Shown: in pieces, positions 14,987 through 23,076 of the stretch
Layout: every line of letters starts with the position of its first letter
How positions within the stretch are numbered: the first letter of the stretch is position 1
Assembly: GCA_030425205.1 (NCBI GenBank)
Contig: JAUIAP010000036.1
Location: 1 to 64,000 of the forward strand
From: Anaerolineae bacterium
GTDB taxonomy: Bacteria > Chloroflexota > Anaerolineae > Promineifilales > Promineifilaceae
Direction of reading: 5' to 3'
DNA: 64,000 bases
Notes under the pieces: generated by a model
The model's input: the letters and a program-made list of their open reading frames with translations, nothing else
Database searches by the model: none
Told to the model about the DNA's origin: nothing
Translations under genes and position numbers: made by a program

Positions 14987-16360
14987 GTGACCTCAACTAT
15001 CTTTCTTAGTCTAGGCTCCAACATAGGGAGTCGTCTCGCAAATCTTTATGCCGCACTGCGTCGTATGGCGCAGGTGGGTGACGTTGTGCGTGTGTCGAGC
15101 GTCCACGAAACGGCAGCATGGGGCGAGACAAAACAACCCGATTTTCTCAATTTGTGCGCCGAACTGCATAGTGATCTTTCCCCCGAACAACTTCTTCAAT
15201 ATATAAGAACCGTCGAACAGGATTTAGGGCGCAGCAAAACCTATCGCTGGGGGCCACGCCGTATCGACATCGACATTTTACTCTACGATAACGTAGTTAC
15301 AGACGAAATTACGCTAACGATTCCACATCCTCATCTTCACGAACGGGCATTTGTCCTCATCCCTCTCACTGAAATTGCGCCGCACGTTGTACATCCCGTC
15401 TTCAATAAAACGATTGCATCCCTAGAACTGCCCACAGTCCAAGAGTTGGCTCTTGGCAATTCTGACGCCATTGGCTCCCAGTTGCCAATCGCTGTCGCTA
15501 AACCCGTTGGCAACGCATGGTGTGAACGAACCTACGTCATGGGGATTTTGAATGTCACGCCCGATTCCTTTTCTGGCGATGGAATCATGCAAGACGGCGT
15601 GGCGGCGAGCGTCGAACAGGCGCAGCGATTTGTGAATGACGGTGCGGACATTTTAGATATTGGCGGAGAGAGTACGCGGCCGAATGGCGAGCCTGTGACG
15701 GGCGAGATGGAGCGGGAGCGCGTGATTCCTGCAATTCGAGCGGTACGTGCAGCATTGCCCAATGTGACGATTTCGATTGACACCTATCGCGCGGAAACGG
15801 CACGACAAGCATTGGCGGCGGGGGCAAACTGGATCAACGACATTTGGGGATTGAAGCAAGAGCCAGATATTGCGGATGTGGCGGCGGCGGCGGGGTGTCC
15901 CATCGTCATGATGCATAATGGACGTAATCGGGAAAGGCAAAATAGAGATGACGGTGCGGGCGGCTACTATGGCTACTGGCACTACGATGATGTTGTGGCA
16001 GAGGTAAAGGCCGAACTGCTGGAAAGTGCTGAGATTGCGTTACGGGCTGGGGTTGCGTCAGACAATATCATTCTCGATCCCGGCATTGGGTTTGGCAAGA
16101 CACAGGCACAAAACCTCACACTACTGCGCCGCTTAGACGAAATCGCGGCGTTAGGTTTCCCCCTACTCTTGGGAACATCCCGTAAAGGATTTATCGGTCA
16201 GGTTTTAGGCGGACTGCCTGCGCCAGACCGTGTTGAAGGCACGTTGGCGACCACCGCACTCGGTATCGCCAGCGGTGCAAATATCGTGCGTGTGCATGAT
16301 GTAAAAGAAAACGTGCGCGTTGCGCGAGTCGCAGACGCGATTAAGAAAGGTGGTAAGTAG
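14987..16360 (+). CDS. folKP: Bifunctional FolK-FolP: hydroxymethyldihydropteridine pyrophosphokinase and dihydropteroate synthase
   Basis: The 457-residue fusion carries two consecutive folate-synthesis steps. FolK occupies about residues 1-160: LSLGSNIGSR, then GPRRIDIDILLYD. FolP follows from about residue 178: MGILNVTPDSFSGDG, DIGGESTRP, SIDTYR, ILDPGIGFGKT and GTSRKGFIG, the pterin and pABA site loops. The start is GTG 14987. A separate FolB or FolE is not present here. The final residues and stop run into a repeat array (16349-16415). FolK-FolP fusions are known in other bacteria and in protists. Confidence 0.95.
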   Translation: MTSTIFLSLGSNIGSRLANLYAALRRMAQVGDVVRVSSVHETAAWGETKQPDFLNLCAELHSDLSPEQLLQYIRTVEQDLGRSKTYRWGPRRIDIDILLYDNVVTDEITLTIPHPHLHERAFVLIPLTEIAPHVVHPVFNKTIASLELPTVQELALGNSDAIGSQLPIAVAKPVGNAWCERTYVMGILNVTPDSFSGDGIMQDGVAASVEQAQRFVNDGADILDIGGESTRPNGEPVTGEMERERVIPAIRAVRAALPNVTISIDTYRAETARQALAAGANWINDIWGLKQEPDIADVAAAAGCPIVMMHNGRNRERQNRDDGAGGYYGYWHYDDVVAEVKAELLESAEIALRAGVASDNIILDPGIGFGKTQAQNLTLLRRLDEIAALGFPLLLGTSRKGFIGQVLGGLPAPDRVEGTLATTALGIASGANIVRVHDVKENVRVARVADAIKKGGK

Positions 16361-16415
16361 TAAGTGATAAGTGAAAGTATTGGTTACTACTTGTCACTCG
16401 CCATTTATCACTCGT
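16349..16415. repeat. Inverted heptamer array between folKP and acyl-CoA dehydrogenase
   Basis: GGTAAGTAGTAAGTGATAAG is followed, after a short centre, by inverted counterparts (TTACTACTT, GTCACTC, TTATCACTC). The stop codon of folKP (TAG 16358-16360) lies within the first copies. A GGAGGAA ribosome-binding site for the next gene follows directly. Confidence 0.7.
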
Positions 16416-16428
16416 TTCGGAGGAACAA

Positions 16429-17514
16429 ATGCTAGATTTCAGACTAGATGACGAACAACAGATGCTTGTCGATGCGATTGGGCGATTTTCGGCCGATAAA
16501 GTCCGCAAGCAGTTCCGTGAGGCAGAGGAAACAGGCGAACTGCCCGCCGACGTGGTGCAAGCTGGCTGGGAGATCGGTGTTTTGCCAACGGCGATTCCCG
16601 AAGATTATGGCGGGTTTGGCGAGCATTCAGTTGTGACGGGAGCCGTTGCCACCGAAGCGTTTGCCTATGGCGATTTGGCGACGACGCTCAAGATTATGTC
16701 GCCAAACCAAGTTGCCATTCCCGTGATGTTGTGTGGAACGGAGGCACAAAAGGAGCAGTATTTGCCCCTTTTCGCTGATGAGCGTGCGCCAAAATTGGCG
16801 GCGGCATTGACGGAGCCAGTCTATCAGTTCAACCCGCGCAAACTCGACACGACCGCCGTACGTGATGGGGATGAATACGTTCTCAACGGCAAGAAGATTT
16901 TTGTCGTCGGTGCGGCCGATGCCGAGACGATTCTCGTTTATGCAAATGAAGATGGCGCCACGCAGGCATTTTTTGTGCCAGCGGCAAGCATCAGTGTAGG
17001 CGAACGGGATAAGTTGATGGGATTGAAGGCATTGGACACGTTCTCGATTGCGTTGGATGAGGTGCGGGTTTCGGCCGATTCCAAACTCGGCGGCGAGGCA
17101 GGTATCGACTTTGGCAAAATCCTCAATCACAGTCGTGTTGCTCTTGGCGCGGCGGCTGTCGGTGTTGCCAACGCCGGATTTGAGTATGCGCGTGATTATG
17201 CGAAACAGCGCGTCCAATTTGGCAAGCCGATCGCTCAAAATCAAAGCATTGCCTTCATGCTGGCGGACATGGCTTCTGATGTTGAATCGGCACGTATGTT
17301 GGTTTGGGAAGCCGCATGGAAGCTCGACAAGGGTGAAGATGCGACCCGCGATGTGACGGTCATGAAACATTTCATTGACCGCATCGTTGTCGATGTCGCC
17401 GACCGCGCTGTTCAAACGCTCGGCGGCTACGGGTACATCCGCGAATATCCGGTCGAACTCTGGCTCCGCAACGCACGTGCCTTCGCATCATTCGATGGCA
17501 TGACATTTATCTAG
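16429..17514 (+). CDS. Acyl-CoA dehydrogenase-like flavoprotein with altered catalytic site
   Basis: The 361-residue protein has the acyl-CoA dehydrogenase plan: N-terminal helical domain, middle beta domain (AALTEPVYQFNP, then DGDEYVLNGKKIF) and C-terminal helical domain (GVANAGFEYARDYAKQR, QTLGGYGYIREYPVE). It would pass electrons from acyl-CoA to electron-transfer flavoprotein. At the position of the catalytic Glu (usually YEGT) it reads FDGM with Asp356, and it ends five residues later, about 15-20 short of the family. It may therefore be a weak, altered or structural partner. GGAGGAA precedes the ATG and the next dehydrogenase starts 10 bp after the stop. Confidence 0.85.
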   Translation: MLDFRLDDEQQMLVDAIGRFSADKVRKQFREAEETGELPADVVQAGWEIGVLPTAIPEDYGGFGEHSVVTGAVATEAFAYGDLATTLKIMSPNQVAIPVMLCGTEAQKEQYLPLFADERAPKLAAALTEPVYQFNPRKLDTTAVRDGDEYVLNGKKIFVVGAADAETILVYANEDGATQAFFVPAASISVGERDKLMGLKALDTFSIALDEVRVSADSKLGGEAGIDFGKILNHSRVALGAAAVGVANAGFEYARDYAKQRVQFGKPIAQNQSIAFMLADMASDVESARMLVWEAAWKLDKGEDATRDVTVMKHFIDRIVVDVADRAVQTLGGYGYIREYPVELWLRNARAFASFDGMTFI

Positions 17515-17524
17515 AGGAAGCAAC

Positions 17525-18808
17525 ATGATCGATTTTACATATCCTGAATCTATCCGAAATCAACAGCAGTTAAACAAATTAGTTGCCGAGCAGTCGATGC
17601 GCCCCTATTCGCGCAGCTTGGACGAAAATGAACATGCACGCCCCGATGCGTTTGTTGAAATGACGTGGCCGTTTGTCAAGGCGATGTATCAGGCGCGTCT
17701 TGGTAAGAATGGCAAAAATGGCAAAAATGGTAGCAACGGTCAGACCAATGGCAGTGCGCCAAAGCCAAAGAAAAAAATGGATTGGTCAATGCTTGGCATG
17801 ATCCTGATGATCGAAGAGATGAGTTGGGGGGATGCGGGGCAGTATCTCTGCTTGCCAAGCCCTGCGTTGGGTGGTTCGGCCGTTGAAGCAGTCGGAACAC
17901 CTGAGCAAAAGGCCCGCATCTTCAGCAAGTGGCTCGACGGCGAACCAAAATGGGGCGCGATGGCGATCACGGAGCCAATGGCTGGTTCCGACAACTCATC
18001 CATGCGGACAACCGCCGTTCTGGATGAAGAGACGAACGAATGGATTCTGAACGGCGAGAAAATTTTTATCACCAATGGCATGTTGGCGTTGGAAGAGAGC
18101 GATGGCTTTGTCGTCGTCTGGGCAACGGTTGACCCTGCGGCGGGACGGGCTGGCATCAAGTCGTTTATTGTTGAGGCTGGCACACCCGGTGTGAGCATTC
18201 CAAAACAGGAAGAGAAACTCGGCATCCGCGCCAGCGATACGGTGGCAATCGTCTTCCAAGACGCTCGTATTCCGTATGACAACATTCTCGGTAGCCCCGA
18301 AGTGCGCTCGAAAGCAAGCGGGACAAAAGGGTTCAAGGGCGCGATGAAGACGTTTGATGCGAGTCGGCCGATGGTTGCCGCCAGCGCAATCGGCATCGCG
18401 CGCGCCGCGCTTGAGTTCGCCCAAGAAGAGATGGCGAGTGTTGGGGTAGTCGTCGATTACACCAAGCCGCGTCATGAGTGGACTGCGGCCGAAGTCGATC
18501 TGGTCGAGATGGAAGCACGCTTTAAGGCGGCATGGCTGTTGACGCTCAAGGCGACTTCACTGATGGTGCATGGCGAAAGCAACCGTATGGAAGCGAGTAT
18601 GTGCAAATATCGTGCGGGTGAAGCGGTGACGTGGATCACGCAAAAGGCGGTTGAACTGCTCGGCCCCATCGGTTACACGCGCAATACGCTGGCTGAAAAG
18701 TGGATGCGCGACGCGAAGATCAACGACATCTACGAAGGCACAAAACAGATCAATCAGTTGATCGTCGCGCGTGTGCTGCTCGGCTATTCGCGCCGCGAGT
18801 TGGCATAA
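17525..18808 (+). CDS. Acyl-CoA dehydrogenase
   Basis: The 427-residue FAD enzyme catalyses the first step of fatty-acid beta-oxidation, forming trans-2-enoyl-CoA. MAITEPMAGSD lines the flavin and substrate region, and NDIYEGTKQINQLIVAR holds the expected catalytic Glu (about residue 404). An unusual Gly-Lys-Asn repeat (GKNGKNGKNGSNG, about residues 59-71), encoded by a 9-bp tandem repeat at 17703-17735, is followed by a Lys-rich stretch in the N-terminal domain. It forms an operon-like pair with the upstream dehydrogenase. Three hairpins separate it from the FadN-like gene. Confidence 0.92.
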   Translation: MIDFTYPESIRNQQQLNKLVAEQSMRPYSRSLDENEHARPDAFVEMTWPFVKAMYQARLGKNGKNGKNGSNGQTNGSAPKPKKKMDWSMLGMILMIEEMSWGDAGQYLCLPSPALGGSAVEAVGTPEQKARIFSKWLDGEPKWGAMAITEPMAGSDNSSMRTTAVLDEETNEWILNGEKIFITNGMLALEESDGFVVVWATVDPAAGRAGIKSFIVEAGTPGVSIPKQEEKLGIRASDTVAIVFQDARIPYDNILGSPEVRSKASGTKGFKGAMKTFDASRPMVAASAIGIARAALEFAQEEMASVGVVVDYTKPRHEWTAAEVDLVEMEARFKAAWLLTLKATSLMVHGESNRMEASMCKYRAGEAVTWITQKAVELLGPIGYTRNTLAEKWMRDAKINDIYEGTKQINQLIVARVLLGYSRRELA

Positions 18809-18821
18809 ATTTGAACACAAT

Positions 18822-18905
18822 CGGTAGGATGACCCCTACCGCTAAGTTAGCAAGCACGCCTAGCGTGCTTCACAACCTAGCCTCGTGCATGAGCGCGAGG
18901 TTTTT
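18822..18905 (+). terminator. Three consecutive hairpins, the last with a T-run, ahead of fadN
   Basis: The arms are CGGTAGG/CCTACCG (18822-18841), AAGCACGC/GCGTGCTT (18852-18870) and CCTCGTGC/GCGCGAGG (18881-18900, one mismatch), the last followed by TTTTT. The third has the form of an intrinsic terminator, yet the ribosome-binding site GAGGAG of the next gene follows within a few bases. It may be a partial terminator or an mRNA-processing/stability element that separates dehydrogenase and FadN expression. Confidence 0.6.
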
Positions 18906-18918
18906 GAGGAGTTAGCAG

Positions 18919-21279
18919 ATGACATTTCGGATTGAAAAGGTAGGCATTATCGGGGCTGGCACGATGGGCGGCGGGATCGCGGCCCATTTGGCGAACGTCG
19001 GCATCCCAGTTGTGCTTTTGGATATTCCAACGCCGGGCGCGGGCGATAGCCGTGCGGAGCGTAATCAGTTGGTCGAGGGATTGTATAAGCGGTTGACGAA
19101 GAGTCGGCCCGCCAGTTTTGCGCGACCTGATCGCCAAAACCTCGTCACGACAGGCAACACACAGGACGATTTAGACAAACTCGCCGATTGTGATTGGGTT
19201 GTCGAGGTGATTATCGAACAGTTGGAGCCAAAGAAGCAGCTGATGGCACGGCTTGAGAAGGTCGTTAAGCCAACCGCCATTATCAGCTCGAACACGTCAG
19301 GCATTCCGATCACGCAAATTGTGGAAGATAGCAGCGACGACTTCAAAGGGCGGTTTTTAGGAACCCACTTCTTTAACCCCCCACGTTATTTGAAACTTCT
19401 CGAACTGATTCCAACTGAATGGACACGCTCCGACGTGCTGGATTACATGGTTGATTTTGGCTCGAACATCTTGGGTAAAGGTGTCGTTGTTTGCAAGGAC
19501 ACGCCAAACTTTATTGCCAACCGTTTTATCTCAATCACTGGGTCATACGCGGCAAACTATGCGCTGGATAACGGCTATTCAATTGCAGAAGTAGACGCGA
19601 TTACGGGACCATTGATCGGTCGGCCGAAAACGGCCACCTTCCGCCTGACTGACCTCGTCGGTCTCGATGTGATGTATCACGTCAACAATAATCTGTATCC
19701 CGCAATTCCAGATGATCCCTATCGTGAGGTGTTGCGCAATGAAAAGGCGGTCGGCCTAATCGACGCGATGATGGAGAAGAAGTGGCTGGGCAACAAGACG
19801 GGGCAGGGCTATTACAAGCAAGACCGCGTCAATGGTCAGCGCGTTTTCTTGACGCTTGATCCCGAGACGATGGAATATGTCGATGGCGGCAAGCCACGCT
19901 TTGATTCGGTGAGTAAAGTCTATAAGATGGCTGATTTGGGCGAGCGTCTGAATGCGCTGATCGAAGAAGATGACCGCGCGGCCGAGTTTGTCCGCAATAC
20001 GACCTTTTTCAACCTTGCCTATGCCGCTCACGTTGCGCCTGAAATCGCGCATAGCTTGAAAGACGTGGACGATGCGAACCGCTGGGGTTTTGCCCATGAA
20101 GCAGGGCCGTTTGAAATGTGGGACAGCATGGGCGTGCGAGAAACGGCCGAAAAGATGCAGGCGGCCGGCTTTGAGATCGCGGACTGGGTGCAGGAGATGC
20201 TCGACAAAGGGCATGAGAGCTTCTACGCCAACGGCAGCTACTACGATTTCAACACGGGCGAGTACGCGCTGCTGCCGACTGAAAAGAACGTCATCCACCT
20301 GCAAAAAACGGACGTCCTTGAACAAAATCCTAGCGCACGACTGCGCGATATGGGTGACGGCGTAGCGATTGTCGAGTTTACAAGCAAGATGAACGCCATT
20401 GACGACGAGATGGTGGCGATGATCAACGTTGCGCTTGACAAGCTCGACACCGATTTTGATGCGCTCGTCGTCGGCAATGATGGGCAAGATTTTTGCGTTG
20501 GTGCAAACATCGCAGCGGTTGGGATTGGCGCGGCACAAGGAATGTGGGACGCGATCAACGATAAGGTGCTCGCCTTGCAAAAGACGGTGATGCGAATGAA
20601 GCACGCACCGAAACCAGTGGTCACCGCACCACACCAGCGCGTCTTAGGCGGTGGTGTTGAGCTGGCGATGCATGGCTGGGCAGCGGTGGCTGACCATGAA
20701 ACCTACATGGGTCTTGTTGAGGTTGGCGTTGGACTGATTCCTGCGGGCGGTGGCTTGAAAGAGCTGTTAGAGCGCAAAATCAATCCGGTTGCGGAAACGC
20801 CCAATGCAGATTTGCTGCCCGTCTTACAAGAGGCATTTACTCAAGTGGCGACGGCAAAAGTCGGCACAAGCGCATGGGAAGATCGCTCCATGGGTTATCT
20901 GCGCGATGATGACATCATCAATTTTAACGCTGACCAGCGGTTAGGACGGGCCAAAGCATTGGCACTGTCATTGGTTGAAGCGGATGTTGCCCCACCAGAG
21001 GTGAAGCAGGTTTACGCCGTCGGCCGAGAATTCTACTATACGCTGATGATGGGGTTGAAGAGCTTCCAATGGGGCAACTACGCCACTGAGTATGATGGTG
21101 TGGTTGGACAGAAATTGGCGTGGGCAATGTGCGGTGGCGACCTCAGCGCGGGTCAATGGGTAGACCCATGGTACATTTTGGATTTAGAGCGCGAAGGATT
21201 TTTGTCGCTGTGTGGTAACAAGCAAACACAAGAACGTATTATGCACATGCTGCAAACAGGCAAGCCATTGCGTAACTAG
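18919..21279 (+). CDS. fadN: 3-hydroxyacyl-CoA dehydrogenase / enoyl-CoA hydratase (FadN-like)
   Basis: The 786-residue bifunctional enzyme carries the hydration and second oxidation steps of beta-oxidation. The NAD-binding domain is first (VGIIGAGTMGGGIAAHLANVG at about residues 4-24, HFFNPP near 152), then the 3HCDH C-terminal domain. A crotonase-like hydratase domain follows from about residue 475 (IVEFTSKMNAIDDEM, then GQDFCVGANI). This order is opposite to FadB/FadJ of Enterobacteria and matches the FadN type of Bacillus. GAGGAG precedes the ATG by seven bases. It is followed by the thiolase, giving the usual fadN-fadA order. Confidence 0.93.
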   Translation: MTFRIEKVGIIGAGTMGGGIAAHLANVGIPVVLLDIPTPGAGDSRAERNQLVEGLYKRLTKSRPASFARPDRQNLVTTGNTQDDLDKLADCDWVVEVIIEQLEPKKQLMARLEKVVKPTAIISSNTSGIPITQIVEDSSDDFKGRFLGTHFFNPPRYLKLLELIPTEWTRSDVLDYMVDFGSNILGKGVVVCKDTPNFIANRFISITGSYAANYALDNGYSIAEVDAITGPLIGRPKTATFRLTDLVGLDVMYHVNNNLYPAIPDDPYREVLRNEKAVGLIDAMMEKKWLGNKTGQGYYKQDRVNGQRVFLTLDPETMEYVDGGKPRFDSVSKVYKMADLGERLNALIEEDDRAAEFVRNTTFFNLAYAAHVAPEIAHSLKDVDDANRWGFAHEAGPFEMWDSMGVRETAEKMQAAGFEIADWVQEMLDKGHESFYANGSYYDFNTGEYALLPTEKNVIHLQKTDVLEQNPSARLRDMGDGVAIVEFTSKMNAIDDEMVAMINVALDKLDTDFDALVVGNDGQDFCVGANIAAVGIGAAQGMWDAINDKVLALQKTVMRMKHAPKPVVTAPHQRVLGGGVELAMHGWAAVADHETYMGLVEVGVGLIPAGGGLKELLERKINPVAETPNADLLPVLQEAFTQVATAKVGTSAWEDRSMGYLRDDDIINFNADQRLGRAKALALSLVEADVAPPEVKQVYAVGREFYYTLMMGLKSFQWGNYATEYDGVVGQKLAWAMCGGDLSAGQWVDPWYILDLEREGFLSLCGNKQTQERIMHMLQTGKPLRN

Positions 21280-21288
21280 AGGTGAATC

Positions 21289-21540
21289 ATGCTGCGTAAA
21301 ATGAACAGAATTAATCATGGCTATTTTCCAAGAATAAATGGTGTGCGGATGCTATCTGGTGCTGAAATGGGGGGGCGGACTAAGGTGAGTTCGGGTCTCT
21401 ATTCGGCCGAAACTATCGCCACACTTCGTCCCGCCGTGCCAAAGCAGTCCTATATCATGGCGCAACGCATTGCCAGAGAAGAAAAACGGGCAATGATTAC
21501 GGAGCGACTTTGGATAAAATACGGAACCAACGAAGGTTGA
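21289..21540 (+). CDS. Small unrecognised protein between fadN and the thiolase
   Basis: An 83-codon frame starts at ATG 21289, nine bases after the fadN stop, with a plausible GAGGTG ribosome-binding site. The basic product (MLRKMNRINHGYF...) shows no recognised domain, membrane segment or signal. It may be a real small gene within the operon or simply open sequence; a TCGGCCGA palindrome lies inside it. Confidence 0.3.
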   Translation: MLRKMNRINHGYFPRINGVRMLSGAEMGGRTKVSSGLYSAETIATLRPAVPKQSYIMAQRIAREEKRAMITERLWIKYGTNEG

Positions 21541-21612
21541 TTTTACGCAGCCTGTACCATGACACATACACCGTCGGAACCACGTGACGCGGGGCTGACG
21601 CTGGAGAATAAA

Positions 21613-22794
21613 ATGAGCAGAGAAGCAGTTATTGTGGCGGCAAAACGGACCGCCATTGGAAAATCAAAAAAAGGCGTGACGCGCAACTATCGGTCAGATG
21701 ACATGATGGCGGCGGTCATTAAGAGCTTGATGGAAGAGTCAGGGGTCGAACCTGAAGTGATCGATGATGTGGTTGTTGGGTGTGCGATGCCAGAGGGGTC
21801 ACAGGGGCTGAATTTCGGCCGATCGATCGCCCTACTCGCTGGCCTACCCGACACCGTGCCGGGCATGACGGTAAACCGTTTTTGCAGCAGCGGGTTACAG
21901 ACAATTGCACAATCGGCCGAACGCATCATTGCCAATGGCGCAGACGCAATCATCGCGGGTGGTGCGGAGACGATGAGTCTCGTCCCAATGACGGGGTTCC
22001 GCATGTCGCTCAACCCGACGATTGTCGAAGAGATGCCAGAAGTGTATATGGGCATGGGCTATACGGCGGAAAACGTCGCAGCAGAATTTGGCGTTTCGCG
22101 TGAAGATCAAGACGCATTTGCCACCGAAAGTCATCGCCGGGCATGGGCAGCGCAAGAGGCGGGCAAGTTTAAAGATGAGATCGTGCCACTTGAAATCGAA
22201 GAGGTCTTCCTCGATGATGAGCGCGGCATGGTACGCGAGACCGTGACGTTTGATACGGATGAACATTTCCGACCGCAAACATCGGCCGAATCACTCGGTA
22301 AGCTGCGTCCCGTTTTCAAGATGGGTGGCAGCGTCACGGCTGGTAACGCATCCCCCTTGAGCGACGGTGCAGCGGGTGTTTTGCTGATGGAACGCGCAAA
22401 AGCTGAAGAACTCGGCATGCAGCCGCTCGCACGCTTTGTTGGATATGCCGTCGGCGGCGTGCGCCCCGACATCATGGGTATCGGCCCCATTGCCGCGATT
22501 CCAAAAGTTTTGGAGCGCACGGGCTTGACGCTTGACGACATCGACGTGATCGAATTGAACGAAGCATTTGCATCACAATCTTTGGCCGTTATTCGTGAGT
22601 TAGGGCTTGATCCTGAAAAGGTCAACGTCAACGGCGGCGCCATTGCATTGGGCCATCCACTCGGCGCGACCGGCGCGAAGTTGACCGTGCAGCTCGTCAA
22701 CGAAATGAAGCGGCGTGGCAGCAAATACGGCATGGTCACGATGTGCATTGGTGGGGGCATGGGTGCTGCGGGGATTTTCGAGAATTTGCAGTAG
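21613..22794 (+). CDS. fadA: Acetyl-CoA acyltransferase (thiolase)
   Basis: The 393-residue thiolase performs the last step of beta-oxidation, releasing acetyl-CoA. VNRFCSSGLQTI near residue 90 contains the nucleophilic Cys, GGAIALGHPLGATGA near 347 the His, and MCIGGGMGAAGIFE near the end the second Cys. ATG 21613, preceded by GGAG, gives the normal family length; 18 further in-frame codons upstream are not family-like. It completes the cluster with the dehydrogenases and FadN. Confidence 0.95.
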   Translation: MSREAVIVAAKRTAIGKSKKGVTRNYRSDDMMAAVIKSLMEESGVEPEVIDDVVVGCAMPEGSQGLNFGRSIALLAGLPDTVPGMTVNRFCSSGLQTIAQSAERIIANGADAIIAGGAETMSLVPMTGFRMSLNPTIVEEMPEVYMGMGYTAENVAAEFGVSREDQDAFATESHRRAWAAQEAGKFKDEIVPLEIEEVFLDDERGMVRETVTFDTDEHFRPQTSAESLGKLRPVFKMGGSVTAGNASPLSDGAAGVLLMERAKAEELGMQPLARFVGYAVGGVRPDIMGIGPIAAIPKVLERTGLTLDDIDVIELNEAFASQSLAVIRELGLDPEKVNVNGGAIALGHPLGATGAKLTVQLVNEMKRRGSKYGMVTMCIGGGMGAAGIFENLQ

Positions 22795-22828
22795 TTTGTA
22801 GGTACAGCGTAAAGTAAGTTTTATGGCG

Positions 22829-22897
22829 TTGTCATTCGCGCGAAGACGGGAATCCAGTTTTAGAAAGAATGGATACCTGCCTTCGCAGGTATGACAG
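22829..22897. repeat. Inverted GTCATTCCCGC-type intergenic element
   Basis: Two related arms face each other: GTCATTCGCGCGAAGACGGG plus AATCCA, and ATGGATACCTGCCTTCGCAG plus GTATGAC. Each arm is itself a hairpin and the ends (GTCAT/ATGAC) are inverted. Related arms occur at 36580-36827. It resembles the small non-coding mobile repeats found dispersed in many bacterial genomes. Confidence 0.65.
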
Positions 22898-22941
22898 GAC
22901 TTATACCAATTCTGAGAACAAGTTTCAGATGTTCGACCTTC

Positions 22942-22974
22942 AAAACCCGAGTTTCTGGCAGAAACTCGGGTTTT
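22942..22974. terminator. Bidirectional terminator between fadA and the aconitase X gene
   Basis: The 14-bp perfect arms AAAACCCGAGTTTC (22942-22955) and GAAACTCGGGTTTT (22961-22974) enclose a 5-base loop. The A and T ends allow termination in both directions, fitting its place between convergent genes. An ATACCAAT/ATTGGTAT inverted pair (22903-22910 and 23008-23015) brackets it. Confidence 0.85.
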
Positions 22975-23076
22975 CAGTGTTTACAATTTACATCACTTGT
23001 CGTCACGATTGGTATTACTTTGCGCTGTATTAAGTACTGTGAGGATTGGAATAGGGACGTGATCTTGGTGCAGTAC

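Noticed and set aside
16627..17415. 262-codon open frame opposite the first acyl-CoA dehydrogenase
   Set aside because: It mirrors the codon pattern of a well-conserved gene on the other strand and shows no domain, so it is a shadow frame. The same applies to 19756-20634 opposite fadN and 7560-8237 opposite ilvD.
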